Shown here: positions 15,947 through 24,942 of the stretch, piece after piece
Position numbering within the stretch: position 1 is the stretch's first letter
Layout: each line of letters opens with the position of its first letter
Assembly: GCA_016794465.1 (NCBI GenBank)
Contig: JAEUKA010000010.1
Location: 1 to 64,000, forward strand
Direction of reading: 5' to 3'
From: Myxococcales bacterium
Lineage (GTDB): Bacteria; Myxococcota_A; Polyangia; Palsa-1104; JAEUJZ01
Length of the DNA: 64,000 nucleotides
Program-made: the position numbers and the translations under genes
Notes under the pieces: model-generated
Told to the model about the DNA's origin: nothing
The model's input: only the letters and a program-made list of their open reading frames with translations
Database searches by the model: none

Positions 15947-18315
15947 TTGACCCTAATCGCCGATAGGCGGACGCGGTTGTCCGGCTCGTGCGGGCCTTGG
16001 GTCACACGCATGCGTGCCGCGTCGCCGCCGGGCCAGAACCCAGTGAACACCTGATAATAGCCGGCGCTCTGGTTGAGACGCGAGGTGGTCATCCGGTGCT
16101 CGTCGGTGATGAACTGGCCGGTCGTCCAGTAGTTGGTGGGATATTTGCCGCCAAGTGGGATATGGTCGCCGTTGATGCGGCTGCCGGTCCCGTCGAAGTG
16201 GAGGAACACTCGGTAGTTGCCACCGACGGGCTGGATGACACGGAAGTGCAGACGGATGACAAACTCGCTGCCGCGCTGAACCTCCGTCGGGATGTCGTAG
16301 CCGATGAGCTCGACTTTGTCGTCGAAGGTGATGTGCGTCTCGACCTGCGGCTTAGGCGGCGTCGTCGACACCAAGCGACGCAGCGGGTTCAAGTCTTTTT
16401 CGCCCGGCCCAAGCTGACTCGACAGGAGCAAAAACTGGCTGTTGCTGTCGTCGACCACGTAGTACGGCAGGTTGTGGGAAAACGAGTGGACATCGAGCGC
16501 CGCCATCTCGCCTGCCCCGACGATCGCGAAAGAGCGCTTGTCGCTGGTCTTGGTCAGGAACTTGAACAGCTCGTCGAGCGATGGAATCTCGACGCTGTTT
16601 TGACCGTAGATCCGCGCCGAGGACCGCTGCACCCCAAACAGTCCCAGCGCGCCGCCGCCGAGCTTTTCATATTTGGTGTAGATCCCTCGGTACGAGACGT
16701 GACGGGTCACCGCCGGCAGAAGGCCGTGGATGGCAAACAGCGACAACAGCAGCGCCGAGGCGGGTAACAGCGCCACCGCGCGCGGCTTGCCGACATACAT
16801 CCCGAGCGCAAACAGCATCGCGACCACAACTCCGACGGTGCTCAGAATCTGGCCGCCTTGGCTGATCAGCGGATCGGTTCCCGTCTGTACCGCCGGCCAC
16901 TTGAGCAGCTCGGTAAGCTGCGCCGACAGGTACTGCTCGGGCCCAAAGAAGAAGTCCCGGGCGATGAAGACCGCCAAGATGCCAGTGCTCACCACTGCTG
17001 CCAGCGACGGCTTGTGACCACTCAGCAGCCGATCCAAGTAGACGCCCATGAGCAGGGTCAGTGCCGGAATCGCCGCAAAAGCCGCCTCTTGAACGAGCGC
17101 CGTCTGCAGTGTGTGAAGCGTGTAGCCGACGGCCAGCCAGGACAAAAGCAGCACCTGGGTGAATCGATCGCGACCGAGTGAATCGTTGGGCTCATCGGTC
17201 ACTTCATTTGACAGCCCGTTCGACGGTGAATCGGCAAAGACCTGTGCCAGCGCCGCCGGAACCAGCGCCACCCACGGAAACAGCACAAAGCCCAGCGTCT
17301 TGAGCAGCGAGTCGGCCTGCACTTCTCGATGGGCCGGCCAGTGCGGCACTCCCGCCAGCCAGCCCGAGTAGCCATGGAGGCTGGTCGGTAGCGCCGGGAA
17401 CAGTCCGATCGCCAGAATCGACGACGCCAGCCAGATCGGACGCCGACTGCGCAGCGTGCCCACTAGCCCCACGACCAGCAGCACCCCGGCCGCAATGAGA
17501 AGCAGCGAGCTTCGCACCTGCACCGTCACCAGCAGCTGCCGCACCGGCATGATCAGGCCCAGCCCCGTGAGTGCAGCAGCCAGCAGCTCCCCGAGCAGCG
17601 GACCTTCACACAGAGTCAGGGCGATACCGACGGACAGCGACGGAACCACGATGCCGATCAGACTTCCCGTCGACAACAAGCCGAGCGGCAGGCCCAGCGC
17701 CGTGAGAAACAGACCGAGTACTCGATCGAAGATCGTCCGACCAGGACGCGGCCAGGTCAGCCCGAGCAGCCCCGTCACCGTCAGCAGCTGAGCGATCATG
17801 GGCAAAAGGTGCAGGCTCGCTTGTCGGGCACCCAGAAACAGCATCGGCGTCGTCAGCAGGAGCAGCCCACCGAGCAGCGCCGCGCGGACCCGACCACTCA
17901 GCGTGCCGTGAAGGATCATCACCGCCAGCAGCAGCAGACCGCAGATCGCCATCGGCAGTCGCGCCCCCAGCTCTCCTGGACCGAGCAGCTTGAGCCCAAG
18001 CTTGATCGGCACCATCGGCAGCCGAGGCTTGATCGCACTGCCCGGCTTCCACAGGTCGGCGAGCGGAATCGGCTCGCTGGCGCCCTCGAGAAGACGGACC
18101 TCGTGCGGGTCCCACAGTCCGAAGCTGCTAAGCCCCGGAAAAAGCAGCAGTCCCGCGATCAACAGCAGCAGCAACAGCGCCGGACCCGGACGAGACAGCG
18201 TCGTAAGCCACGAAGGTGCTGGCCCGGCAGGCAGCGGCGTCGGGCTCGCAGCGGTGACCGGGGAAGTGGATGGAGTCGTCGTAGGTTCGAGGCTGGACAT
18301 CGGTCGGGCAAACAT
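15943..18315 (-). CDS. Polytopic membrane protein, GT-C glycosyltransferase-like
   Basis: The product is about 790 residues. After a Pro/Thr/Ser-rich cytoplasmic N-terminus it has roughly 12-14 hydrophobic helices up to residue ~560, then a soluble C-terminal domain of about 230 residues. The first loop after helix 1 contains FGLWDPHEVRLLEG, the position of the acidic motif in ArnT/PMT-like lipid-linked sugar transferases. The C-terminal domain (FDDKVELIGYDIPTE, FVIRLHFRVIQP, YRVFLHFDGTG) looks like a beta-sandwich. A role in moving sugars onto lipid or protein in the envelope is probable, but the acceptor is unknown. The start is uncertain: ATG 18315 or 18300, both without a strong binding site. 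First gene of the operon with the GNAT-like and MscS genes. Confidence 0.7.
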   Translation of the reverse strand: MFARPMSSLEPTTTPSTSPVTAASPTPLPAGPAPSWLTTLSRPGPALLLLLLIAGLLLFPGLSSFGLWDPHEVRLLEGASEPIPLADLWKPGSAIKPRLPMVPIKLGLKLLGPGELGARLPMAICGLLLLAVMILHGTLSGRVRAALLGGLLLLTTPMLFLGARQASLHLLPMIAQLLTVTGLLGLTWPRPGRTIFDRVLGLFLTALGLPLGLLSTGSLIGIVVPSLSVGIALTLCEGPLLGELLAAALTGLGLIMPVRQLLVTVQVRSSLLLIAAGVLLVVGLVGTLRSRRPIWLASSILAIGLFPALPTSLHGYSGWLAGVPHWPAHREVQADSLLKTLGFVLFPWVALVPAALAQVFADSPSNGLSNEVTDEPNDSLGRDRFTQVLLLSWLAVGYTLHTLQTALVQEAAFAAIPALTLLMGVYLDRLLSGHKPSLAAVVSTGILAVFIARDFFFGPEQYLSAQLTELLKWPAVQTGTDPLISQGGQILSTVGVVVAMLFALGMYVGKPRAVALLPASALLLSLFAIHGLLPAVTRHVSYRGIYTKYEKLGGGALGLFGVQRSSARIYGQNSVEIPSLDELFKFLTKTSDKRSFAIVGAGEMAALDVHSFSHNLPYYVVDDSNSQFLLLSSQLGPGEKDLNPLRRLVSTTPPKPQVETHITFDDKVELIGYDIPTEVQRGSEFVIRLHFRVIQPVGGNYRVFLHFDGTGSRINGDHIPLGGKYPTNYWTTGQFITDEHRMTTSRLNQSAGYYQVFTGFWPGGDAARMRVTQGPHEPDNRVRLSAIRVK

Positions 18316-18653
18316 GGTCGAAGTCGGCCACTTTCGCAAGCCCAGCGGCGGTCCGCCGTGACTTTGGCGCGGTGCGTCATCGAACAAAAGCCATCGACGC
18401 ATGGCCAGCCAGCGCGGCATCGAAACGAGGAAAAAGACGGCGCTTGGCGGGCTGCTGAAGGTTCGTCCTCGGCGCGCAAAAGCGGATGATTCGCGACAAA
18501 AGATGGCGCAAGATAGTGACGAGCGTGAGCCCTTCCGCTAGACTGCCGGCCGGTTGTTGCGGCCAGGCTAGCCCAAGGTGACGCTGCTTTGGTCCGTCGC
18601 CGTCGAGGCGGCTCCATCATCCGTTTCAGCCCTGTTTGGCTTCAAGAGGGACC
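18316..18653. other. Divergent intergenic region upstream of gltA
   Basis: This stretch of 338 bp separates the membrane glycosyltransferase-like gene (minus) from gltA (plus). It contains no convincing gene; short frames on either strand lack binding sites and family resemblance. The base composition is like the neighbours. It must carry both promoters, but I see no clear -35/-10 pair. The only unusual sequence is GGCCGGTTGTTGCGGCC near 18550, a short imperfect dyad. Confidence 0.5.
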
Positions 18654-19973
18654 ATGTCGAAGAACACGCTGACCATCACCGATAACCGCACCGGAAAGAC
18701 CTACGAAGTTCCCATCACCGACGGCACAGTCCGGACTGTCGACCTGCGTCAAATCAAGGCCGGCGACGAGGACTTTGGGATCATGGGCTATGACCCGGCG
18801 TATCTCAATACCGCTTCCTGTCGGTCGGCCATTACCTTGATCGACGGTGACAAGGGCATCCTGCGGTACCGTGGCTACCCGATTGAGCAGCTCGCCGAGA
18901 CTTCGAGCTACCTGGAAGTCGCCTACCTTCTGTTCCACGGCGAGCTACCCGATCAGCAGCAGCTGGCGACGTGGGTCGAGCAGATCACCACCCACACCTT
19001 CGTTCACGAAAACGTCAAGACGGTCATCGAGGGCTTCCGCTACGACGCGCACCCGATGGGCATGTTCCTGGCGACGATTGGCGCGCTGTCGACCTTCTAT
19101 CCCGAGGCCAAGCACGTTCACGACAAGAACATCCGCATGCTCAATGTTGTGCGGCTGCTCGCCAAGGTGCCGACGATCGCCGCGTGGTCGTTCCGTCACA
19201 GCCAGGGCTTCCCGTTCGTCTATCCCGACAACCAGCTCAGCTTCGCCGGCAACTTCCTGGCGATGATGAAGCGGATGAGCGAGCCGCGCTATCGTCCGAA
19301 CCCGATCCTCGAGCGCGCACTCGATGTGCTGTTCATCCTTCACGCCGACCACGAGCAGAACTGCTCGACTTCGGTGATGCGGGCGACGGGCAGCTCGCTG
19401 GTCGATCCGTACTCGGCGGTGGCGGCGGCTTCGGCGGCGCTCTACGGTCCGCTGCATGGTGGCGCCAACGAGGCGGTCCTGCGCATGCTCGCCGAGATCG
19501 GCAGCCTCGCCAACGTCCCGGCCTTCGTGAAGGAAGTGAAGGAAGGCAAGGGCGAAAAGAAGCTCATGGGCTTCGGCCACCGCGTCTACAAGAACTACGA
19601 TCCGCGCGCCAAGGTCATCAAGCGCCTCGCCGAGCAGGTCTTCGAGGTCACCGGTCGCAACCCGCTCCTCGACATCGCGCTCGAGCTGGAGCGGATCGCG
19701 CTGCAGGACGACTACTTCGTGAAGCGCAAGCTGTACCCGAACGTCGACTTCTACTCGGGACTTATCTATCAGGCGATGGGCTTCCCGGTCGACATGTTCC
19801 CAGTGCTGTTTGCGATTCCTCGTACCTCGGGCTGGCTGGCGCAGTGGTGCGAGATGCTCGACGACAGCGAGCAGAAGATTGCTCGGCCGCGCCAGATCTA
19901 CACCGGCAAGGATCGTCGCGACTATCCCGAAGGCCGCGCGAACCCGTTCGAGTACGAGCGCAAGCGCAGCTAA
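18654..19973 (+). CDS. gltA: Citrate synthase
   Basis: This 439-residue type II citrate synthase condenses oxaloacetate and acetyl-CoA at the entry to the TCA cycle. The N-terminal beta domain is present (YDPAYLNTASCRSAITLIDG). The signature residues are clear: LHADHEQNCST (catalytic His near residue 235), GPLHGGANEAVL (second His), GFGHRVYKNYDPRA (third His), and VDFYSGLIYQAMGFP carrying the catalytic Asp. The ATG at 18654 follows AGAGGG at 5 bases; an upstream in-frame ATG at 18636 lacks this. The stop overlaps that of the converging nnr gene by 4 bp (CTAA), with no room for a terminator between them. Confidence 0.97.
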   Translation: MSKNTLTITDNRTGKTYEVPITDGTVRTVDLRQIKAGDEDFGIMGYDPAYLNTASCRSAITLIDGDKGILRYRGYPIEQLAETSSYLEVAYLLFHGELPDQQQLATWVEQITTHTFVHENVKTVIEGFRYDAHPMGMFLATIGALSTFYPEAKHVHDKNIRMLNVVRLLAKVPTIAAWSFRHSQGFPFVYPDNQLSFAGNFLAMMKRMSEPRYRPNPILERALDVLFILHADHEQNCSTSVMRATGSSLVDPYSAVAAASAALYGPLHGGANEAVLRMLAEIGSLANVPAFVKEVKEGKGEKKLMGFGHRVYKNYDPRAKVIKRLAEQVFEVTGRNPLLDIALELERIALQDDYFVKRKLYPNVDFYSGLIYQAMGFPVDMFPVLFAIPRTSGWLAQWCEMLDDSEQKIARPRQIYTGKDRRDYPEGRANPFEYERKRS

Positions 19974-21637
19974 CTGCCCACCTGTGTCCACGCGAGCGGC
20001 AGAATCGGCCAGGGTGGCTGCTCGCTCGCATGACTTCCCGCCCGCTTCCTCGCTTCGTCTAGCTGTTCCAGAACCTCCGTTGCCAGCACGATGCTACCGG
20101 GTGCCCGTCGTCGTGCGGCCAGATCTCCTGCCAAGCCATGCCAGTACGCGGCGGCACAGGCTGCCTCGAAAGCGGGCCAGCCCGACGTGAGCAGGGCGCC
20201 GATCATTCCCGTCAGGACATCGCCCATCCCACCTGACCCCATCGCGACATTTCCCGTCGGAACAACCGCCAATCGTGGCGGCTTGACGAGCGTCACATCC
20301 GTCGGTGGCTCGACGATCAGGGTACGGGCTCCCTTGAGAAGCACCACCGCGCAAGTTCGCTCGGCGAGCCGACGCACCGCCGCCACTCGATCCGCCTGAA
20401 TGACCGCAGCGCTTACCCCGAGTAGTCGTCCAGCTTCCCCTGGATGTGGGGTTAGCAGCGTCGTGTGTCCGGCGCGTGCTCGCTCCACCAGCGACTCTTC
20501 GCAGCCGATGAGCAGGTTCAGCGCTTCGGCATCCAGCACCAGGGGTTGTTGGCAGCGCAAAAGCAGGGAGACAATCAGGGAGCGAATCGACTCGGTCGGA
20601 GCCAGGCCGGGACCTATGGCGAGCGCGCTTTTTCCGACCACGGACGGCTCTAGGATGTCGGCGAGCGATGAGGCAGAGAGTGGATAGGTCACGGTCATCG
20701 CCTCGGGGCAGCGACTTCCCAGCGAGCCATCGAGTGCAGTTTCTGGCAGCGCCAATGTACACAGTCCAACACCAACAGCCAGCGCCGCTTGTGTGGCCAG
20801 CAGCGCTGCACCCAGCTTCCCCGACGAGCCGGCGAGGAGCAGCAAGTGGCCGTGCCTGCCCTTGTGACCGAGCGGTGAGCGGGGCGCCGTCAGTCGCTCC
20901 AGCACCCGTGCATCGAGAAGCTGGGCACTGACCCGGCTCGATGCGCAGAGGGAAGCAGGGATGCCGATGTCAGCGACGAAGACCTCGCCGGCGAAGACAA
21001 AACCAGGCGCACTCGCGAGTCCGAGCTTGGGGAAGCCGAGCGTGACCGTGTAGTCGGCTCGGACAATGACAGCAGGTTCCTCGGCGTCTTCCGGAAGCCC
21101 ACGGTCGGCATCAAGTCCCGATGGCAGATCGACAGAGATGGTGCGGGCTCGACGGTCATTGATGCTGTGGATGACCGACGCCAGGTGGCCCTGGACCGAT
21201 CGCTGGAGCCCGGTACCAAGGAGCGCGTCGACGATCAAATCGTCCCGTCGCAGAGAGGCCAAGCGCGTGCAGAGTGTCGTCGTCGATCCATTACAGAAGG
21301 TCACTTGGACAAAGGCAGCTTGGGCAGCCGCGAGGTGGAGCAGCGAGTCTCCGCGCACCCGCGATGGATCAGCGACGATCCACAGCTCGCAGGTGACGCC
21401 TTGCTGGTGCAGATAGCGGGCGATGACCATGCCGTCGCCGCCGTTGTTGCCGGGGCCAGCGACGACGACGACCTGCGATGCGAACAGATCGATGCGTCGA
21501 GTGCGATGTAGTTCATGGAGTACCGCGACGACGCCCCGCCCCGCGTTTTCCATCAGGACTCCGCCGGGGATGCCAAGCTGGGTGATGGTGTCTTCGTCGA
21601 GCTTTCGCATCTCAGCGGCGGTTGGCAGCGGGATCAT
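19970..21637 (-). CDS. nnr: Bifunctional NAD(P)HX epimerase / dehydratase
   Basis: The fused repair enzyme restores hydrated NAD(P)H: the N-terminal YjeF-type domain (about 1-215) epimerises, and the C-terminal ribokinase-like domain (about 230-550) dehydrates using ADP. Visible motifs are GVLMENAGRG, VVAGPGNNGGDG and DLPSGLDAD in the first part, and LTPHPGEAGRLLG and GSGGMGDVLTG in the second. The length of 555 aa is slightly above the usual ~500 because of an N-rich start and a longer C-terminus. I start at ATG 21637, preceded by GGAGGAG, rather than the longer frame to 21673. It overlaps the end of acpS by 26 bp, an arrangement common for this pair. Confidence 0.95.
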   Translation of the reverse strand: MIPLPTAAEMRKLDEDTITQLGIPGGVLMENAGRGVVAVLHELHRTRRIDLFASQVVVVAGPGNNGGDGMVIARYLHQQGVTCELWIVADPSRVRGDSLLHLAAAQAAFVQVTFCNGSTTTLCTRLASLRRDDLIVDALLGTGLQRSVQGHLASVIHSINDRRARTISVDLPSGLDADRGLPEDAEEPAVIVRADYTVTLGFPKLGLASAPGFVFAGEVFVADIGIPASLCASSRVSAQLLDARVLERLTAPRSPLGHKGRHGHLLLLAGSSGKLGAALLATQAALAVGVGLCTLALPETALDGSLGSRCPEAMTVTYPLSASSLADILEPSVVGKSALAIGPGLAPTESIRSLIVSLLLRCQQPLVLDAEALNLLIGCEESLVERARAGHTTLLTPHPGEAGRLLGVSAAVIQADRVAAVRRLAERTCAVVLLKGARTLIVEPPTDVTLVKPPRLAVVPTGNVAMGSGGMGDVLTGMIGALLTSGWPAFEAACAAAYWHGLAGDLAARRRAPGSIVLATEVLEQLDEARKRAGSHASEQPPWPILPLAWTQVGS

Positions 21638-22019
21638 GGGCTCCTCCGAGGCTCTCGGCGATGACGACGGCACAAGCTGCGTCGCCCTGGTGGGTCAGTG
21701 AGAGATGTAGCTGCGCGACGTGTAAGCGGTCGGCGGCCTGCTGCGCTGCGCCATGAAGCACGATGCGCGGTCCGCCGCCTGCGCTCTTCACAATCTCCAG
21801 CTCGTGCCAGCGCAGTCCGTCGGGTACACCCAGCGCCTTGAGGATCGCTTCCTTGGCGGCAAAGCGGGCCGCGTAGTGCTGTGCAGGTTCCGCCCGCGCA
21901 TCGCAGTACAGCTGCTCGTCAGCAGTGAAGACTCGCGCGGCAAAGCGACCCTCGCTGCGCGACAGTGCCCGCGCCATCCGTGAAATCAAGCACAGGTCTA
22001 GGCCAACACCCACGATCAT
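21612..22019 (-). CDS. acpS: Holo-[acyl-carrier-protein] synthase
   Basis: AcpS transfers 4'-phosphopantetheine from CoA to acyl carrier protein. The 135-residue product shows the N-terminal metal-binding motif GVGLDLCLISRM and the second motif ARFAAKEAILKALG with the catalytic Glu and Lys; LHLSLTHQGDAACAVVIAE closes the fold. Length and order fit the group I AcpS family. Its 3' end overlaps the nnr start by 26 bp, so the two are expressed together. Confidence 0.96.
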   Translation of the reverse strand: MIVGVGLDLCLISRMARALSRSEGRFAARVFTADEQLYCDARAEPAQHYAARFAAKEAILKALGVPDGLRWHELEIVKSAGGGPRIVLHGAAQQAADRLHVAQLHLSLTHQGDAACAVVIAESLGGAHDPAANRR

Positions 22020-22049
22020 CGAGACGAAACAGATACCACACTTGCGCGG

Positions 22050-22751
22050 TTATTCCTCGGGGCTGATGCCGTCGGATGGTTCGCCGGGGTCGAGGGCTGC
22101 ATCACTGGGCACGCGCCTTGGGTCGGGCGTCGAGGTCGTCGCTTTTGCACCTACCGGGCTCCGCAGTGTCGCTGAGTCGCGCAGTGGTGCCACCGAGCAG
22201 CCGACATCCTTTTCCAGCGGTGGCAGCGGCTGGCCTCCCGTGATCACGGTCAGCGTCGCTTCGATCGCCAGCCGGCGCTGCTCATCACTTTGCGACCGCG
22301 CGCCATTCCCTCGCAGCAACCAACAGCGCTCGGCGAGCAGCTGCGCCACTCGTTCTTCCAGTCGCAGCCGCAGCATCGCCCGACGGGTTTCCTCTTTGGC
22401 CAGCTGCAGCTCCTCGTGAGGCACGAGCAGCCGAGCCAGATCCCAGTGCGCGCTGATGGCGTAGTTTACGCGGTCGTTGTCGACCGTCGGCGTGTCGAGC
22501 AGAAAGTCTCGACTCGTCGTAAGCTGCCAGCCTCGTCCGAAGGTCACGCGCAGCTGGGGGAGCAGCGGAGCCAGGTGAAGTCGCAGACGCAGCGAGCGGG
22601 TGCGGGCCGGATCAAGCTCAGCGGCTACGACGGCAGCACGCTGGATGGCACGATCCTCGTCGCTGCGTGGGGTGGCGTGGGCGCAAACGGCTACCGTCAG
22701 CCCGAGCAGCGCCACAAAACCGAACCAGATTCTTGAGCTACGAACGTACAT
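22050..22751 (-). CDS. Secreted hypothetical protein
   Basis: The 233-residue product has a clear signal peptide (SRIWFGFVALLGLTVAVCAHA) and an excellent AGGAGG upstream of ATG 22751. The mature part is Arg-rich, with strands LRLRLHLAPLLPQLRVTFG and FLLDTPTVDNDRVNYAISAHWDL, then a long helix (LLVPHEELQLAKEETRRAML to LAERCWLLRG). The C-terminus is Pro/Ser-rich and probably disordered. The beta-strand-then-helix order recalls the start of an outer-membrane efflux-type protein, but it is far too short for one. No firm family is recognised. It lies 30 bp upstream of acpS on the same strand. Confidence 0.65.
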   Translation of the reverse strand: MYVRSSRIWFGFVALLGLTVAVCAHATPRSDEDRAIQRAAVVAAELDPARTRSLRLRLHLAPLLPQLRVTFGRGWQLTTSRDFLLDTPTVDNDRVNYAISAHWDLARLLVPHEELQLAKEETRRAMLRLRLEERVAQLLAERCWLLRGNGARSQSDEQRRLAIEATLTVITGGQPLPPLEKDVGCSVAPLRDSATLRSPVGAKATTSTPDPRRVPSDAALDPGEPSDGISPEE

Positions 22752-22859
22752 AGGGTCCTCCTATCAAGTGGTTGCTGGTGATGTTCGGTAGGTCCGAAAA
22801 ATGGTTGCGTGGTTATCTTCACAATCTTTGGCTGTCCGGCGGCAGTAGGAGGCGTTGCG

Positions 22860-23627
22860 ATGGTGAGAGTCGAGAAACAGGAGCTCTTTTGGACGGTCAT
22901 CATCGATCGTCCCGAGGTCCGCAATGCAGTCGATCGCGAGACAGCTGACCAGCTGACGCAGGCGTTTGTCGACTTTGACAGCGACGATGAGGCGCGCGTA
23001 GCGGTGCTGTACGGCGAGGGCGGTCACTTTTGTGCTGGGGCGGACCTGAAGCAGGTCGCCAGTGGCAAGCCCAATCAGCTCAGTCTCGACGGGAATGGGC
23101 CGATGGGTCCGACGCGGATGCGACTCAAAAAGCCGGTGATTGCCGCGATTTCCGGTTATGCCGTTGCTGGAGGTCTAGAACTCGCGTGCTTTTGCGATCT
23201 GCGAGTGGCCGATGAAAGTGCGATCCTCGGGGTCTTCTGTCGGCGCTTCGGAGTGCCACTCATCGACGGGGGGACGATTCGCCTGCCGCAGATTGTCGGA
23301 CTTGGGCGGGCGCTGGACCTGATCCTGACCGGGCGGCCGATTGTGGCGAGTGAGGCGCTCTCGATGGGGCTCGTAAATCGGGTGGTTCCGACGGGAATGG
23401 CGCGGCGCAGTGCCGAGTCGTTGGCGACGCAGCTCGCACGGCTGCCGCAGAGCTGTCTGCGCAGTGATCGAATGGCGACGCTGCTGCAGGTCGATGAGCC
23501 ACTGCCCATCGACGAGGCCTTGCGGCGTGAATTTTCGCTGGGAATGCAGACGATCTTGTCGGGAGAGACGGTCGGTGGGGCATCGGCCTTCGCAGCGGGC
23601 GAAGGTCGTCACGGCTCAAGCAAGTGA
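22860..23627 (+). CDS. Enoyl-CoA hydratase/isomerase-family (crotonase) protein
   Basis: The 255-residue protein has the crotonase fold: RPEVRNAVD near the N-terminus, the oxyanion-hole loops FCAGADLKQ and ISGYAVAGGLELACFCD, and GVPLIDGGTIRLP. The first catalytic Glu of enoyl-CoA hydratase is kept (GGLELA), but the second (QPE in rat hydratase) is replaced by Cys in LGVFCRRFG. It may therefore not be a classical hydratase. The motif FCRRFGVPLIDGGT is a recognisable subgroup within the family. ATG 22860 follows AGGAGG by 8 bases. The acyl-CoA substrate is unknown and no other beta-oxidation genes are near. Confidence 0.85.
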   Translation: MVRVEKQELFWTVIIDRPEVRNAVDRETADQLTQAFVDFDSDDEARVAVLYGEGGHFCAGADLKQVASGKPNQLSLDGNGPMGPTRMRLKKPVIAAISGYAVAGGLELACFCDLRVADESAILGVFCRRFGVPLIDGGTIRLPQIVGLGRALDLILTGRPIVASEALSMGLVNRVVPTGMARRSAESLATQLARLPQSCLRSDRMATLLQVDEPLPIDEALRREFSLGMQTILSGETVGGASAFAAGEGRHGSSK

Positions 23628-23639
23628 GCCGCGCCAGCC

Positions 23640-23981
23640 TTAGCTGATCTTGCCGTACAGGAGGAAGGCGATGAGCAGCGAGTAGATGACCAGCGACTCG
23701 ATGAGGGCGAGTCCGAGGATCATCGGGGTGAACAGCTTGTCCGAGGCGCCGGGGTTGCGGGCAATGCCGTCGAGAGCCGCCGCTGCTGCCCGGCCTTGAC
23801 CGAGCGCGCCACCGAAGGCCGCGATGCCGAGGCCGAGCGCTGCCGCGAGCGCATACCAGCGAGCATTTTCCGCCTTGGCAACGTCCGGTGACGCCGACTG
23901 GGCGTAGGCAGCCGAGGTAACCATCAGGGTCACGAGCGCAGCCATGGCCGCGAGCATGTACTTGGAGAGCTTGGTAGTCAT
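23640..23981 (-). CDS. atpE: ATP synthase F0 subunit c, with N-terminal signal segment
   Basis: The 113-residue product is longer than a typical subunit c (~75-90). Its first 27 residues look like a cleavable signal (KYMLAAMAALVTLMVTSAAYAQS). The mature part has the two helices and polar loop (ALGQGRAAAAALDGIARNPG) and the ion-binding helix MILGLALIESLVIYSLLIAF with the essential Glu. Gln in GQG and Ser after the Glu (ES) are residues also found in sodium-binding c-rings, but this pattern is common in several deltaproteobacterial c subunits. AAGGAGGAAC precedes ATG 23981. It is the last gene of the F0 cluster. Confidence 0.93.
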   Translation of the reverse strand: MTTKLSKYMLAAMAALVTLMVTSAAYAQSASPDVAKAENARWYALAAALGLGIAAFGGALGQGRAAAAALDGIARNPGASDKLFTPMILGLALIESLVIYSLLIAFLLYGKIS

Positions 23982-24108
23982 GTTTCGAGTTCCTCCTTGA
24001 AAAGGCAGCGTTTGGGTTTCTTTACCGATCTTGCGGTTGTGAATCAATCTTCCCATTCCTGCGCCAGAAACGGGTCAACCTCGGCGGCACAGCGGCGCCA
24101 GGTGAAAG

Positions 24109-24942
24109 TTAGTGCGCGTGAGCGTGTTCGCCGTGGCCTTCGTGCTCGTCGTGCTCGTGTGTGGCGACGGCCATGTTGATGTAGACCATCGACAGAAGGC
24201 AGAACACCAGCGTCTGGATCACCGCGACCATCGTGCCGAGAATCAGGAACGGCACCGGCACCAGCAGCGGAACCAGGAAGAAGAACACGCCGACGACCTT
24301 GTGGTCCGACACCATGTTTCCCATGAGACGCATCGACAGCGACAGGGGCCGCGCCAGGTGACCAATGATCTCGATCGGGATCATGATCCACGCCAGCCAC
24401 CAGATCGGCCCGGCGAAGTGCTTGAGATACGAGACGATGCCCTGAGCGCGAATGCCCTCGATGTGGGTGATCACAAACACCGTCAGCGCCAGCGCCACAT
24501 TGGTTTTCAGCGTCGAGGTCGGCGGCACCATCCCGGGGATCAGCGCCAGCACGTTGCTAAAGAAAATAAAGCAAGCCAAGGTGCCGATAAGCGGCAGGTA
24601 TTTGCGGCCGTTCTCCTCGCCCATGATGTTGCGGGTCAGGTTCCACAGCGCGTCGCCCACGACCTCGAACAGGTTGCGCAGCGAGAACTTGGCCGGCGGC
24701 ACAATCGCCTCGTCACCGCCTCTCCGCATCGCCGAGGAAAAGCTCATCGCCCCAAGCGTCACAAACGCCAGCACGAGCAGCGCCGAAAAGACATGCGTCA
24801 GGTTGAAGTGCGAGTCAACAAACGGCCCGCCCTGGAAGAAGAAGCCCTGCGACGGATCTTCGCGTCCCAGATACTGCTTGGCCCAGGCGATCAGGTTGGC
24901 CAGCCCAGGCAGGTAATCGAACCAAGTGGATTCCTCACCCAT
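24109..24942 (-). CDS. atpB: ATP synthase F0 subunit a
   Basis: The 277-residue membrane protein forms the ion half-channels next to the c-ring. The conserved region in the second half reads LARPLSLSMRLMGNM, with the essential Arg in SMRL, and the next helices (VVGVFFFLVPLLVPVPFLIL, VAVIQTLVFCLLSMVYINMA) match the family. About five or six helices are visible. The C-terminus ends in a His/Glu-rich tail (HEHDEHEGHGEHAHAH) not normally seen in E. coli-type subunits. Its start overlaps the end of atpI by 8 bp. Confidence 0.95.
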   Translation of the reverse strand: MGEESTWFDYLPGLANLIAWAKQYLGREDPSQGFFFQGGPFVDSHFNLTHVFSALLVLAFVTLGAMSFSSAMRRGGDEAIVPPAKFSLRNLFEVVGDALWNLTRNIMGEENGRKYLPLIGTLACFIFFSNVLALIPGMVPPTSTLKTNVALALTVFVITHIEGIRAQGIVSYLKHFAGPIWWLAWIMIPIEIIGHLARPLSLSMRLMGNMVSDHKVVGVFFFLVPLLVPVPFLILGTMVAVIQTLVFCLLSMVYINMAVATHEHDEHEGHGEHAHAH

